From: Aeromonas encheleia
Lineage (GTDB): Bacteria > Pseudomonadota > Gammaproteobacteria > Enterobacterales > Aeromonadaceae
Reading direction: 5' to 3'
Length of the DNA stretch: 64,000 nt
NCBI RefSeq assembly: GCF_900637545.1
Contig: NZ_LR134376.1
Span: forward strand, 2,933,001 to 2,997,000
Part shown: piece by piece, positions 9,374 to 18,084 of the stretch
Position numbering within the stretch: the first letter of the stretch is position 1
Layout of the letters: each line of letters starts with the position of its first letter
Made by a program: the position numbers and the translations under genes
Notes under the pieces: model-generated
The model's input: the letters and a program-made list of their open reading frames with translations, nothing else
What the model was told of the DNA's origin: nothing
The model's database searches: none

Positions 9374-10705
9374 ATGCTGAACTTTATGAAGAGCCGCCCG
9401 GCCCCCCTGGTGCGGGATCAGCGCGAGATCGATGCCAGCTATCGCCACTGGCGCCTGCACATCTTGCTGACCATGTATCTGGGCTACGCGGTGTTCTACT
9501 TCACCCGCAAGAGCTTCAACTTCGCCATGCCGGACATGCTGGCGAGCGGCATCCTGAACAAGGCCGACATCGGCATGCTGTGGACCCTGTTCTACCTCAC
9601 CTACGGCTGCTCCAAGTTCTTCTCCGGCATCATAAGCGATCGGGCCAACCCCCGTTACTTCATGGGGTTGGGGCTGATGGCGACCGGGGTCATCAACATA
9701 TTGTTCGGCCTCTCCTCGTCGCTGTGGCTGTTCGCGGCGCTCTGGGTCGCCAACGCCTTCTTCCAGGGCTGGGGCTGGCCCCCCTGCTCCAAGCTGCTGA
9801 CCAGCTGGTATTCGCGCACCGAGCGCGGCTTCTGGTGGTCGGCCTGGAACACGGCCCACAACGTGGGCGGCGCGCTGATCCCGCTCATCGTCAGCACCAT
9901 AGCCCTGCAGCATGGCTGGCGCTACGGCATGATAGTGCCGGGGCTCATCGCCATACTGGTCGGGCTGATCCTCTGCTGGCGACTGCGGGATACCCCGAGC
10001 ACCCTGGGGCTGCCCACGGTCGGCGAGTGGCGAAGCGATGCGCTGGAGATAGCCCAGCAGACCCAGGATGCCGATCTGACGCCGCGCCAGATCCTGCACA
10101 AGTACGTGCTCGGCAACCCCTACATCTGGCTGCTGGCCTGCTGCTACGTGCTGGTCTACGTGGTGCGTACCGCCATCAACGACTGGGGCAACCTCTACAT
10201 GACGGAGCAGCGCGGCTTCAACCTGATGAGCGCCAACTCCGCCATCTCCATGTTCGAGGTGGGGGGCTTCATCGGCGCCCTGGTGGCGGGCTGGGGATCG
10301 GACAAGCTGTTCAACGGCAACCGGGGGCCGATGAACCTGATCTTCGCGATAGGGATACTGCTGGCGGTGGGCTCGCTCTGGCTGATGCCCTTCTTCAGCT
10401 ACGTGATGCAGGCGGCCTGCTTCTTCACCATCGGCTTCTTCGTGTTCGGCCCGCAGATGCTGATCGGCATGGCCGCCGCCGAGTGCTCCCACAAGGACTG
10501 CGCCGGGGCCGCCACCGGCTTCGTCGGCCTGTTCGCCTACATGGGGGCCGCGCTGGCGGGCTATCCTCTGGCCAAGGTGATGGAGATCTGGCACTGGAAC
10601 GGCTTCTTCGTGGTGATCTCGGTGGCGGCCGGGGTCTCGGCCCTGTTGCTGCTGCCCTTCCTCAAAGCCCAGGCGCCACGTCCCCTGCTCACCGAGCCGG
10701 CCTGA
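9374..10705 (+). CDS. uhpC: Hexose-phosphate sensor UhpC (MFS fold)
   Basis: A 443-residue, 12-helix major facilitator protein of the organophosphate:phosphate antiporter family. It carries the family signature region near residues 35-50 (YAVFYFTRKSFNFAMPDML). In E. coli UhpC works as a receptor for glucose 6-phosphate that signals through UhpB, with little transport. The position right behind uhpAB supports calling this the sensor UhpC rather than the transporter UhpT. It is 27 bases downstream of uhpB in the same direction. Because no second antiporter gene follows, it cannot be excluded from the sequence alone that this protein also transports. Confidence 0.88.
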   Translation: MLNFMKSRPAPLVRDQREIDASYRHWRLHILLTMYLGYAVFYFTRKSFNFAMPDMLASGILNKADIGMLWTLFYLTYGCSKFFSGIISDRANPRYFMGLGLMATGVINILFGLSSSLWLFAALWVANAFFQGWGWPPCSKLLTSWYSRTERGFWWSAWNTAHNVGGALIPLIVSTIALQHGWRYGMIVPGLIAILVGLILCWRLRDTPSTLGLPTVGEWRSDALEIAQQTQDADLTPRQILHKYVLGNPYIWLLACCYVLVYVVRTAINDWGNLYMTEQRGFNLMSANSAISMFEVGGFIGALVAGWGSDKLFNGNRGPMNLIFAIGILLAVGSLWLMPFFSYVMQAACFFTIGFFVFGPQMLIGMAAAECSHKDCAGAATGFVGLFAYMGAALAGYPLAKVMEIWHWNGFFVVISVAAGVSALLLLPFLKAQAPRPLLTEPA

Positions 10706-11174
10706 CGGCGACCTTCGGGTCGGTCCCTTGTCTCGCAGTCAGCGTCTCTCCCGCCTTCTGGCCGCCGATCGGCTTGAGACCATCGAGTCCCAGCCCCACC
10801 GCGGCCCAAGAGGGGTCATCCGACTATGGTTCGCCATCATCAAGCCCATTTGATTCCCGCTGAACCGGCGAAAGTGCCCCTTATAAGCTTTTGGACTTGA
10901 ACCCACGGCGTTAGATAGATATGTTGTTTTCATGTGGTTTTATGAGCCAGGCCGCGAGGAAAAAGTCGCACTAACCTATTGAGTCATCTGGCACAATCGG
11001 CTTTTGGTACATTTTTCACTCAGCGCGTCATTCATAGAATCTCATATGGGGCTTCTACCCAACTCAAGACAATAATCCTGTCTTGCCTGTTGCCGGATGC
11101 AGCAGTCTCTTGTGCCACGGAGTCGCACGGGATCAGGTTCAAGGCCGAACACACTTTCGACAGAGACGTCACTT
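10706..11174. other. Intergenic region between uhpC and the amino-acid ABC operon
   Basis: About 470 bases with no gene and no trace of uhpT. Just past the uhpC stop is a small CGACC-TTCG-GGTCG hairpin without a clear T tract. The second half becomes AT-richer and holds a candidate promoter for the ABC transporter operon. Confidence 0.5.
10897..10925 (+). promoter_or_regulatory. Candidate sigma-70 promoter for the amino-acid ABC operon
   Basis: TTGAAC at 10897-10902 and TATGTT at 10920-10925, separated by 17 bases. This leaves a leader of about 240 bases before the binding-protein gene. It rests on consensus resemblance only. Confidence 0.35.
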
Positions 11175-11975
11175 ATGATCAAAAAACTCATTCTCTCTAC
11201 CCTGCTGCTGTGCGGGCTGGCCAATGCCGCACCCAGCTCTGCCCCTAGTTCCACTCTGGATGCCGTGCTGGAGCGCGGTGTGCTGCGCGTCGGCTTCGAT
11301 GCCGGCTATCAACCCTTCGAGATGACCAACAAGCAGGGCCAGTACATCGGCTTCGACGTGGACCTGGCCAAGATGGTCGCCAAGGAGATGGGGGTCAAGG
11401 TCGAGTTCGTCAACACCGCCTGGGACGGCATCATCCCGGCCCTCTTGACCGACAAGTTCGATGTCATCATGGGTGGCATGACGGTCACCCCCCAGCGCAA
11501 CCTGCGCGTCAACTTCGCCGACCCCTACATAGTCGTCGGTCAGACCATAGTGCTGCGCAAGGACAAGGCGGGCGAGATCAAGTCCTTCCAGGATCTCAAC
11601 GATCCCAAGTACAAGATCGCGGTCAAGCTCGGCACCACAGGCGAGCAGGCGGTCAAGCGCATGATCCCCAAGGCCACCCTGCTGCAGTATGAAACCCAGG
11701 ACGACGCCAAGCTGGAAGTGATCAACGGCAAGGTGGATGCCTTCATCTACGATCTGCCCTACAACGCCATCTTCGCCTCCCAGAATCAGGGCGCCGTGGT
11801 GCACCTCGACAAGCCGTTCACCTTCGAGCCGCTGGCCTGGGCCATCCGCAAGGGGGATCAAGACACCCTCAACTGGCTGAACAACTACCTGCGCCAGATC
11901 AAGGGCGACGGCAGCTACGACCGCCTCTACAAGAAGTGGTTTGAATCCAACGCCTGGTTGAATCAACTCAAATAA
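11175..11975 (+). CDS. Amino-acid ABC transporter, periplasmic binding protein
   Basis: A 266-residue family 3 solute-binding protein. The signal peptide MIKKLILSTLLLCGLANA is followed by a Ser/Pro linker and the mature core LRVGFDAGYQPFEM. Family-typical segments are GFDVDLAKMVAKEMG, WDGIIPALLTDKFDVIMGGM, and the C-terminal LRQIKGDGSYDRLYKKWF. The ATG at 11175 was chosen because the signal peptide starts there. It is the first gene of an operon with a permease and an ATPase of the polar amino-acid class. A strong hairpin follows the stop and probably stabilises its mRNA over the downstream genes. The exact amino acid cannot be read from sequence; glutamine/polar amino acid type is likely. 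Confidence 0.88.
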   Translation: MIKKLILSTLLLCGLANAAPSSAPSSTLDAVLERGVLRVGFDAGYQPFEMTNKQGQYIGFDVDLAKMVAKEMGVKVEFVNTAWDGIIPALLTDKFDVIMGGMTVTPQRNLRVNFADPYIVVGQTIVLRKDKAGEIKSFQDLNDPKYKIAVKLGTTGEQAVKRMIPKATLLQYETQDDAKLEVINGKVDAFIYDLPYNAIFASQNQGAVVHLDKPFTFEPLAWAIRKGDQDTLNWLNNYLRQIKGDGSYDRLYKKWFESNAWLNQLK

Positions 11976-11981
11976 CCTCTC

Positions 11982-12004
11982 AAGGGGCGGCCCGGCCGCC
12001 CCTT
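11982..12004 (+). terminator. Intercistronic hairpin after the binding-protein gene
   Basis: A near-perfect 23-base palindrome (AAGGGGCGGCC then GGCCGCCCCTT) lies 6 bases after the stop codon with no T run. Such hairpins in binding-protein operons usually protect the upstream message and reduce read-through. Confidence 0.6.
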
Positions 12005-12040
12005 CACGCAGTTCCCCACACAATAACGACAAGAGAGGTT

Positions 12041-13033
12041 GTGACAGTGATCAACCCCAAATCCACAAGACAGATGGAAAAACAACCCAATCAGCTGCTC
12101 TGGCATGGCATCTTCCTGCTGCTGCTGCTGACCGCCGTCTTTGGCATTTACAAGGCCGTGCAATCGGTGGATTACACCTGGCGCTGGGAACGCATCCCCC
12201 AGTACATCGCCTACCAGGCCGAACAGAAGAATTACGCCGAGTTTGACGGCACCGTAGTGGCCGGCACCACGGCCGCCGAGAAGCGCCAGCTGTTCCTGCA
12301 AAACGATACCGATCCCGGCCAGCGCCAGCCCATCGCCGCCAGCGGCGCCCAGGTTGCCGAAGGGGATACCGTCTTCCTCGGCGATACCCTGGATATCGAA
12401 CTCACCTGGACCGCAGGCCCCATCGCCTGGGGTGTCTGGGTCACGGTCAAGCTCTCCCTGGTGGCAGGCATCTTCGCCATCTTGCTGGGCACCCTGGCCG
12501 GCCTCGCCCGCCTCTCCCCCAACCCGGCCCTGCGCAACCTGGCGGTCACCTATGTGGAGCTGATCCGTGGCACCCCGCTGCTGGTGCAGATCTTCATCGT
12601 CTACTTCTTTATCGGCACCGTGCTCAATCTGGATCGCTTCACCGCCGGGGTGGCGGCGCTCGCGGTCTTCACCGGCGCCTATGTGGCCGAGATAGTGCGC
12701 GCCGGCATCAGCTCCATCCACAAGGGCCAGATGGAGGCGGGTCGCAGCCTGGGGCTGACCTCGGCCCAGACCATGCGCTACGTGATCCTGCCCCAGGCGT
12801 TCAAACGAGTATTGCCGCCGCTGGCGGGCCAGTTTATCAACCTGATCAAGGACTCCTCCCTGGTCTCCGTCATCTCCATCACGGATCTGACCAAGGCCGG
12901 CCGCGAGGTGGTCAGCTCCACCTTCAGCCCGTTCGAGGTGTGGTTCACCGTGGCCCTGCTCTATCTGGTATTGACCGGCACCCTCTCCTTCCTGGTGCGT
13001 CGTCTGGAGGTGAAATATGCGCGCAGCAACTGA
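12041..13033 (+). CDS. Amino-acid ABC transporter permease
   Basis: A 330-residue permease of the His/Glu/Gln/Arg/opine class. The C-terminal part is a standard domain of about 5 helices with the EAA loop EAGRSLGLTSAQTMRYVILPQAF near residues 230-254. It is longer than the usual 220-240 residues because of an N-terminal anchor helix followed by a predicted periplasmic region of about 80 residues (roughly residues 40-125). The start is GTG with GAGAGG just upstream; an internal ATG 33 bases later also precedes the first helix. It is the second gene of the operon, and only one permease is present, so the channel is probably a homodimer. Confidence 0.88.
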   Translation: MTVINPKSTRQMEKQPNQLLWHGIFLLLLLTAVFGIYKAVQSVDYTWRWERIPQYIAYQAEQKNYAEFDGTVVAGTTAAEKRQLFLQNDTDPGQRQPIAASGAQVAEGDTVFLGDTLDIELTWTAGPIAWGVWVTVKLSLVAGIFAILLGTLAGLARLSPNPALRNLAVTYVELIRGTPLLVQIFIVYFFIGTVLNLDRFTAGVAALAVFTGAYVAEIVRAGISSIHKGQMEAGRSLGLTSAQTMRYVILPQAFKRVLPPLAGQFINLIKDSSLVSVISITDLTKAGREVVSSTFSPFEVWFTVALLYLVLTGTLSFLVRRLEVKYARSN

Positions 13034-13087
13034 TCCCATCATTGAGACCGGCGACCCGAGACAGATCGACGCCGGGAGGACCAAGGC

Positions 13088-13837
13088 ATGACCATGCGTA
13101 ACAAAGCGGACCCCATCATCAAGGCCACCGGCGTGGAGAAGATCTATGCCGGCGGCGTGCACGCCCTGAAGAACGTCAGCACCCAGGTGGCCGAAGGGGA
13201 GGTGGTGGTGATCGTCGGGCCGAGCGGCTCCGGCAAATCCACCTTCCTGCGCACCCTCAACCAGCTGGAGACCATCAACGACGGCGACATCCTGATCGAT
13301 GGCATCTGCCTGACCGAGCCGGGGGATGTCAACAAGCTGCGGGAAGAGGTGGGCATGGTGTTCCAGTCCTTCAACCTCTTCCCCCATCTCAACGTGCTGG
13401 ACAACATCAGTCTCGCTCCCCAGAAGGTGCGCGGTCTGTCGCGCAACGACGCGCAGGACAGGGCCAAGGCGCTGCTGCTCAAGGTGGGGCTGGCCAACAA
13501 GGCCGAGAGTTATCCGTCCCAGCTCTCCGGCGGCCAGCAGCAACGGGTGGCCATCGCCAGGGCGCTCGCCATGCAGCCACGCATCATGCTGTTTGATGAG
13601 CCCACCAGCGCCCTCGATCCCGAGATGGTGGGCGAGGTGCTGGATGTGATGAAGGGGCTGGCCCGGGAGGGCATGACCATGGTGGTGGTGACCCACGAGA
13701 TGGGCTTCGCCCGCGAGGTGGCGGATCGGGTGCTGTTCATGGAAAACGGCGAGCTGCTGGTGGATGAGAAGCCGACCGATTTCTTTGACAATCCCCCCTC
13801 CCCGCGCCTGCGCCAGTTCCTGAGTCAGGTGCTCTGA
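13088..13837 (+). CDS. Amino-acid ABC transporter ATPase
   Basis: A 249-residue ATPase of the GlnQ/HisP class. Walker A is GPSGSGKST (about residues 44-52), the Q loop is [11 protein letters not shown], the signature is [15 protein letters not shown], Walker B is [12 protein letters not shown], and the H-loop segment is [16 protein letters not shown] upstream supports the ATG at 13088. It energises the permease made from the preceding gene and is the last gene of the operon; a terminator follows 22 bases after the stop. Confidence 0.92.
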   Translation: MTMRNKADPIIKATGVEKIYAGGVHALKNVSTQVAEGEVVVIVGPSGSGKSTFLRTLNQLETINDGDILIDGICLTEPGDVNKLREEVGMVFQSFNLFPHLNVLDNISLAPQKVRGLSRNDAQDRAKALLLKVGLANKAESYPSQLSGGQQQRVAIARALAMQPRIMLFDEPTSALDPEMVGEVLDVMKGLAREGMTMVVVTHEMGFAREVADRVLFMENGELLVDEKPTDFFDNPPSPRLRQFLSQVL

Positions 13838-13858
13838 CGCTGACAGCCATAGAAGGCA

Positions 13859-13885
13859 GAAGAGGGAGCCCATGGCTCCCTCTTC
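13859..13885. terminator. Bidirectional terminator
   Basis: GAAGAGGGAGCC pairs with GGCTCCCTCTTC across a 3-base loop, between the convergent ABC ATPase gene and the DUF2059 gene. It could serve both; the T runs are short. Confidence 0.7.
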
Positions 13886-13913
13886 ACGCTGATACAGGCT
13901 CAACCCGTCGCGT

Positions 13914-14375
13914 CTATTTTGCAGCTTGACGTTTTGCTTCATCCAGCATGGTTTGCAGTGCCGGCATGTTGCGCTCGGCCAGGGATTTGCCCACCAGCGA
14001 GCTCTCCTGAAAGATGGCCGGCATGGTGTCCAGGGATTTTTTCCCAACCGGACTCTGATAGAAGGCAATCAGCTCCTTGAGCTCGGCGTCGGTGAAATGC
14101 TTGCGATAGATGGCGGCCACCTCGGCACTCATGGCTGGCCAGGAGAGATAACGGCCAAACCAGGCCTCCAGTACATCGCGATGCTTGGCCAATTCCTGCG
14201 CATGTTCGCCCGCCCCCCGAATGATCAGCGGGATCATCTGTGCCTGCATCTGGGCCTGCAACTGCTCCACTTGCTGCTTGCTATTGAGCAGGTCGACCAA
14301 TTTCTGAGCAGGATCGGCCCACACACAGCCACTCCACAACAGGGCAATGACCACCCCTCTTTTCACCAACTGCAT
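13914..14375 (-). CDS. DUF2059-family exported protein
   Basis: A 153-residue protein of the DUF2059 family, function unknown. A signal peptide ends near SGCVWA. The mature part contains a helix-rich segment and the hallmark YRKHFTDAELKELIAFYQSPVGKK stretch, of which FTDAEL and YQSPVGKK are the most recognisable. The ATG at 14375 was chosen because AAGAGG lies 5 bases upstream; a GTG two codons earlier has no such site. It converges with the ABC transporter operon and diverges from the hydroxylase-family gene. It is probably periplasmic. Confidence 0.85.
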   Translation of the reverse strand: MQLVKRGVVIALLWSGCVWADPAQKLVDLLNSKQQVEQLQAQMQAQMIPLIIRGAGEHAQELAKHRDVLEAWFGRYLSWPAMSAEVAAIYRKHFTDAELKELIAFYQSPVGKKSLDTMPAIFQESSLVGKSLAERNMPALQTMLDEAKRQAAK

Positions 14376-14440
14376 AACCACCTCTTAAACCATATAAAAA
14401 CAACAGGTTACATTGAATTTAAATTCAGACCAGTCACCAG

Positions 14441-15358
14441 ATGGCGGTGCAATATGTTAATGAAATTTTAAATTCATTCGGTATGCTGGAACCCAACTGG
14501 TCCAACCGGATGCATCACATGGATGTGCAACTGCTGCTGCTCTACCTCTCCCCCGTCTTTCTGGCCTTCATCGGCTGGGAGATGCTCTATCTGCGCAAAC
14601 ACGGGGCGGCCTTTCCCACCGCCACCTACCAGTGGCGGGATCTGTTTGCCAACGGGGCGCTGGCGCTGATGCATCAGGGCGGCGATGCGCTGGCGGCCAT
14701 CGCCATCGCTTACTGTTATGACGCCCTCTGGGGCTGGCGGCTGCTGGACATCGAACTCAACTTCTGGAGCATCTTGCTGCTGTTCTTGCTGCAGGATCTC
14801 TGTTACTGGCTGTTCCATTTCGCCAGCCACCATGTGCGCTGGCTGTGGGCCTCCCACGTGGTGCATCACAGCTCCGAGCGGCTCAACCTCTCAACCGCCT
14901 TTCGCCAGAGCCTGATGTACCCCGTCTCCGGCATGTGGCTGTTCTGGATCCCGATGATCCTCATCGGCTTCCCGCCAGAGGCCGTGGTCGCCACCGTGCT
15001 GCTGAGCCTGGGCTTCCAGTTCTTCGTCCACACCCAGGTGGTGGGCAAGCTTGGCCGGCTGGAGTGGATCCTCAATACCCCCTCCCACCACAGGGTGCAT
15101 CACGCCAGCAACGCCAAGTACATAGACCGCAACTTCGCCGGGGTGCTGATCATCTGGGATCGACTGTTTGGCACCTTCGTGGAAGAGGACCCTGCCGAGC
15201 CTTGCCGGTTCGGTATCACCAAGCCCATCCGCAGCTTCAACCCCCTCACCCTCACCTTCCACGAGTGGCGCGACATGTTGCGTGAGGCCCGCGGCCTGCC
15301 CTGGCAGAAGAAACTGAGGGTGCTGTTTGGCAAACCGGCCGGCCCCGGCAGCGCCTGA
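14441..15358 (+). CDS. Fatty acid hydroxylase / sterol desaturase family membrane enzyme
   Basis: A 305-residue integral membrane protein with four or more helices and the histidine clusters of the di-iron fatty acid hydroxylase superfamily: HFASHH near residue 126, HVVHHSSE near 138, and HRVHHASN near 217, plus HTQV between. These would hold two irons for oxygen-dependent C-H oxidation of a lipid. The substrate is not known for bacterial members of this group. The start is uncertain: ATG 14441 is the longest, but ATGs at 14483 and 14510 are equally lacking in a clear ribosome-binding site. It is a single gene ended by a strong terminator. Confidence 0.85.
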   Translation: MAVQYVNEILNSFGMLEPNWSNRMHHMDVQLLLLYLSPVFLAFIGWEMLYLRKHGAAFPTATYQWRDLFANGALALMHQGGDALAAIAIAYCYDALWGWRLLDIELNFWSILLLFLLQDLCYWLFHFASHHVRWLWASHVVHHSSERLNLSTAFRQSLMYPVSGMWLFWIPMILIGFPPEAVVATVLLSLGFQFFVHTQVVGKLGRLEWILNTPSHHRVHHASNAKYIDRNFAGVLIIWDRLFGTFVEEDPAEPCRFGITKPIRSFNPLTLTFHEWRDMLREARGLPWQKKLRVLFGKPAGPGSA

Positions 15359-15382
15359 ATCAGAGCCTTGAAGCAGAGCAAA

Positions 15383-15411
15383 AAAGAGAGCGCCACCAGG
15401 GCGCTCTCTTT
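15383..15411. terminator. Strong bidirectional terminator
   Basis: AAAGAGAGCGCC pairs with GGCGCTCTCTTT across a 5-base loop, flanked by A and T runs, between the convergent hydroxylase-family and permease genes. Confidence 0.9.
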
Positions 15412-15433
15412 CATTGCCAGTCACAGACCCGAG

Positions 15434-16834
15434 TCAGACATGGGCAAATGACCAGAGCGCGGGAATGAGGCTCACCAGGGTCATCCCGGCCAGCAGTCGC
15501 TCGCGGCCACTGAGCCGTTCGGCGCCAGCCAGCTGGCGGCGGCTGTAGAGAAACAGCAGCAGGCCCGGCCCGTAGAGCAGCAAGGAGAGCAGCAGGTATT
15601 CCACCCCGGCGGCATAGAGCAGCCAGAGGCCGTAGCCGCTCGACAGCAGCGCCACCGCCCGCATCAAGCCATTGCCCTGCCCACTGAAGGAGAGCTTGAG
15701 CAGGAACAGGCCGATCAGCAGATAGGGCACCAGGATCATCGAGGTGGAGATGAGCAGCAGACTGGTATACCCCTTGCCGAGCAGCCACACCAGCAACAGG
15801 CAACCCTGCACCGTCAGGCTGGTGAGCCAGAGGGAGGCGATGGGGGTGCCGTTGCGGTTCTGGCGCCGGAAGATGGCCGGAAAGGCGCCGTGGCGCGCCG
15901 CGCTGAACGGCACCTCGGCCGAGAACAGGGTCCAGCTCACATAGGAGGCCAGCACCGAGACGATGAGGCCGACACTGATCAGCAGCTTGCCCCAGGAGCC
16001 GGTCATCTGGGCCATCAGTCCCGCCATGGAGGGGTTGGGCAAGGCCGCCAGCTCGGGTCTGCTCAATATCCCCAGCGCCAGCACCGAGATGAGCACATAG
16101 AGCAGCAGTGCCAGCACCACCCCCAGCACGGTGGCCGTGCCCACATCCCGCCTGTTCCTGGCGCGGGCCGACAAGACGGCCGCCCCTTCGATGCCGGTAA
16201 AGACCCAGAGGGTGATCAGCATGGTGTTGCGCACCTGCTCGGAAACCGGCACTGCAAGCGTGCTGCCCCCCTGATCCGCCGCGAAGGTCATCGGGTCGAA
16301 CCAGTAGCAGGCGAACAGGATGAACAGCAGCAACGGCAGGCTCTTGGCCAGGGTCGCCACCAGATTGAACAGGGCCGCCTGCTGCACGCCGCGGGCCACC
16401 AGCAGATGCACGGCCCAGAGAATGCAGGACTCGCCGATGAAGGCGGCCAAGGTGTTGCCCTCGCCAAACCAGATGTGTTCTGGCGTGTCGACGAAGCTGC
16501 CGAGGGCGGCGAAGGCGATCACCAGATAGCCCACCACGCCTATGGTGGCGCACAACCAGTAACCCCAGGCGGAGAAGAAACCCACCAGATCGCCAAAGCC
16601 GGCGCGGGCATAGCTGTAGATGCCGCCATCGAGATCGGGCCTTAGCCGCGACAGATAGAGAAAACTCGCAGCCAGCGCCAATATGCCCACCCCGGTGACG
16701 CCCCAACCGATCAGCACGGCCCTGGCACCGGCCACCTCGGCCATGTTCTGGGGCAGGCTGAAGATACCCGCCCCCACCATGGAGCTGAACACCAGGGCGG
16801 TGAGGGACCAGAGGCCTATTTTGCTCTCTTTCAT
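15434..16834 (-). CDS. APC-superfamily amino acid permease or antiporter
   Basis: A 466-residue protein with about 12-13 membrane helices from the basic amino acid/polyamine antiporter (ArcD/LysP-like APA) branch. The N-terminus KIGLWSLTALVFSSMVGAGI has the helix-1 GAGIF ligand motif, followed by LPQNMAEVAG. WVFTGIEGAAVLSARARNRRDVG in the middle is typical of the family. It lies 9 bases downstream of a homocysteine S-methyltransferase gene, so it may import a methyl donor or methionine-related substrate, as the S-methylmethionine permease does beside mmuM in E. coli. That permease belongs to a different APC branch, so the substrate is a guess from context. Confidence 0.85.
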   Translation of the reverse strand: MKESKIGLWSLTALVFSSMVGAGIFSLPQNMAEVAGARAVLIGWGVTGVGILALAASFLYLSRLRPDLDGGIYSYARAGFGDLVGFFSAWGYWLCATIGVVGYLVIAFAALGSFVDTPEHIWFGEGNTLAAFIGESCILWAVHLLVARGVQQAALFNLVATLAKSLPLLLFILFACYWFDPMTFAADQGGSTLAVPVSEQVRNTMLITLWVFTGIEGAAVLSARARNRRDVGTATVLGVVLALLLYVLISVLALGILSRPELAALPNPSMAGLMAQMTGSWGKLLISVGLIVSVLASYVSWTLFSAEVPFSAARHGAFPAIFRRQNRNGTPIASLWLTSLTVQGCLLLVWLLGKGYTSLLLISTSMILVPYLLIGLFLLKLSFSGQGNGLMRAVALLSSGYGLWLLYAAGVEYLLLSLLLYGPGLLLFLYSRRQLAGAERLSGRERLLAGMTLVSLIPALWSFAHV

Positions 16835-16843
16835 ATGCTCTCC

Positions 16844-17746
16844 TTAGCGCAGCCGACTGGCCAGGGCCTGAATATGCTCGGGGCCTATGCCGCAACAACC
16901 GCCGATGAGAGAGGCCCCCACGGCGCGCCAGCGCTCGGCCCAGCCGAGGTAATCCAGTGGCCCCAGATCGGCGCGGATCTCGTCCAGACCGTCGTTGGCG
17001 GTGGCCTCCTTGGGCTGGGGCGGAAAAGCGTTGGCATAGGCACCGAGGCGAATATCCCCTCGCCCCAGCGCCTGCAATCTGGCGCCGGCCACCGCCAGCG
17101 CGGCCTCGATCACCTCGGGCTGACAGCAGTTGAACAGGATGGCATCCACTCCGACCCCGACCAGCGCTGTGACGGCATCCACCACCCGCTCGCCGGAGCG
17201 AAGCAGGGGCTCGCGCCCTGGCGTCTCGTCCTCCAGGGTGAAGGAGACCCAGAACGGCTTGCCATCCGCCGGCAACAGCGCCTTGAGCGCCAGCGGCTCG
17301 GCGATCAGGCTCATGGTCTCGGCCAGCCAGATGTCCACCTGAGGCGCCAGCGCCCGAATGAGCGGCGCCGCCAGCTCGCTCACCCTGTCCGCCTCGAACA
17401 AGTCGGCACGGTAAGAGCCAAACAGCGGCGGCAAGGATCCCGCCACCTGCACGGCGTCGGTATGTGCATCGGCGACTTCCCGCGCCAACTGGCCCGCCAG
17501 CGCCGCCAGCGTTTCCCCCTCGGCGGCAAAGCGCTCGGCGCCGATATGAAACGGCACCAGCGCATAGCTGTTGGTGGTGATGACACGGGCACCGCTGGCC
17601 ACATAGGCCTGATGCACCTCGCGCACCGTCTGCGGCGCCTCCATCAGCGCCAGCGCCGACCACTCGGGCTGGCGAAACGGCGCGCCCCGCCGTGCCAGCT
17701 CACGCCCCATGCCACCGTCCAGTACCCACAATGCCTGTGTTTCCAT
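16844..17746 (-). CDS. Homocysteine S-methyltransferase family protein
   Basis: A 300-residue zinc-dependent methyltransferase of the homocysteine-binding barrel family. It starts METQALWVLDGGMGRELARR, where DGGMG is the first barrel strand. The zinc ligands are visible as NCC near residue 200 and GGCCGIGPEH near the end. The family moves a methyl group from S-methylmethionine or a similar donor to homocysteine, giving methionine. The ATG at 17746 was chosen; an AGGA lies upstream. It is transcribed with the APC permease (9-base gap), and a 32-base MetJ-like operator sits about 100 bases upstream, so repression by methionine/SAM is likely. The methyl donor cannot be told from sequence. Confidence 0.88.
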   Translation of the reverse strand: METQALWVLDGGMGRELARRGAPFRQPEWSALALMEAPQTVREVHQAYVASGARVITTNSYALVPFHIGAERFAAEGETLAALAGQLAREVADAHTDAVQVAGSLPPLFGSYRADLFEADRVSELAAPLIRALAPQVDIWLAETMSLIAEPLALKALLPADGKPFWVSFTLEDETPGREPLLRSGERVVDAVTALVGVGVDAILFNCCQPEVIEAALAVAGARLQALGRGDIRLGAYANAFPPQPKEATANDGLDEIRADLGPLDYLGWAERWRAVGASLIGGCCGIGPEHIQALASRLR

Positions 17747-17847
17747 CTGTCCTGTCTCTTTGTTTTTCTGTGTTTGTCTGTTGTGTACCCGGCCATGTCC
17801 TGCGGCGATGCGTCGCCGTCGATGTGAATTCGGCACCCCGGGAAATC

Positions 17848-17879
17848 AGCCATAAAAACATATAGATGTTTAGATGGCT
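17848..17879 (-). promoter_or_regulatory. MetJ-like operator (four tandem met boxes)
   Basis: Read on the minus strand this 32-base segment divides into AGCCATCT, AAACATCT, ATATGTTT and TTATGGCT. Compared with the met box AGACGTCT they match at 6, 6, 5 and 4 of 8 positions. The outer ends (AGCCAT / ATGGCT) are inverted repeats, so the whole site is a dyad, as expected for side-by-side MetJ dimers. It lies in the upstream region of the homocysteine methyltransferase-permease operon. Confidence 0.6.
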
Positions 17880-17964
17880 AAAGCAAGATAAGACAAAGCC
17901 GAGCCGACGGCAATCGGTATCACCGGAAATCAGCCGGCAGAAGATGGGGCAACGCAGTGAAAGC

Positions 17965-18034
17965 GGCAGAAGGCAGAAGGCAGAAGGCAGAAGGCAGAAG
18001 GCAGAAGGCAGAAGGCAGAAGGCAGAAGGCAGAA
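17965..18034. repeat. Tandem repeat, ten perfect copies of GGCAGAA
   Basis: Ten uninterrupted 7-base units, in a 337-base intergenic region between the methyltransferase operon upstream region and the terminator of the next gene. Perfect short arrays of this kind change copy number by slippage. It is outside coding sequence and about 85 bases beyond the MetJ-like site. Confidence 0.95.
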
Positions 18035-18040
18035 AAGCGT

Positions 18041-18062
18041 GAGGCCACCCTGGGGTGGCCTC
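18041..18062 (-). terminator. Rho-independent terminator of the lipoprotein gene
   Basis: GAGGCCACC pairs with GGTGGCCTC across CTGG. On the minus strand it is followed by ACGCTTTTCT, 23 bases after the stop of the lipoprotein gene. Confidence 0.8.
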
Positions 18063-18084
18063 ATCTCTTATCTGTGGTGACGGT

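Noticed and set aside
8882..10594. 570-codon minus-strand open frame opposite uhpB and uhpC
   Set aside because: Antisense shadow; the plus-strand genes have full family motifs.
11963..14068. 701-codon minus-strand open frame across the ABC operon
   Set aside because: Antisense shadow of the permease and ATPase genes; it also runs into the true DUF2059 gene in another frame.
17965..18034. Possible CRISPR or satellite origin for the 7-bp repeats
   Set aside because: No spacers between units; it is a simple tandem repeat.
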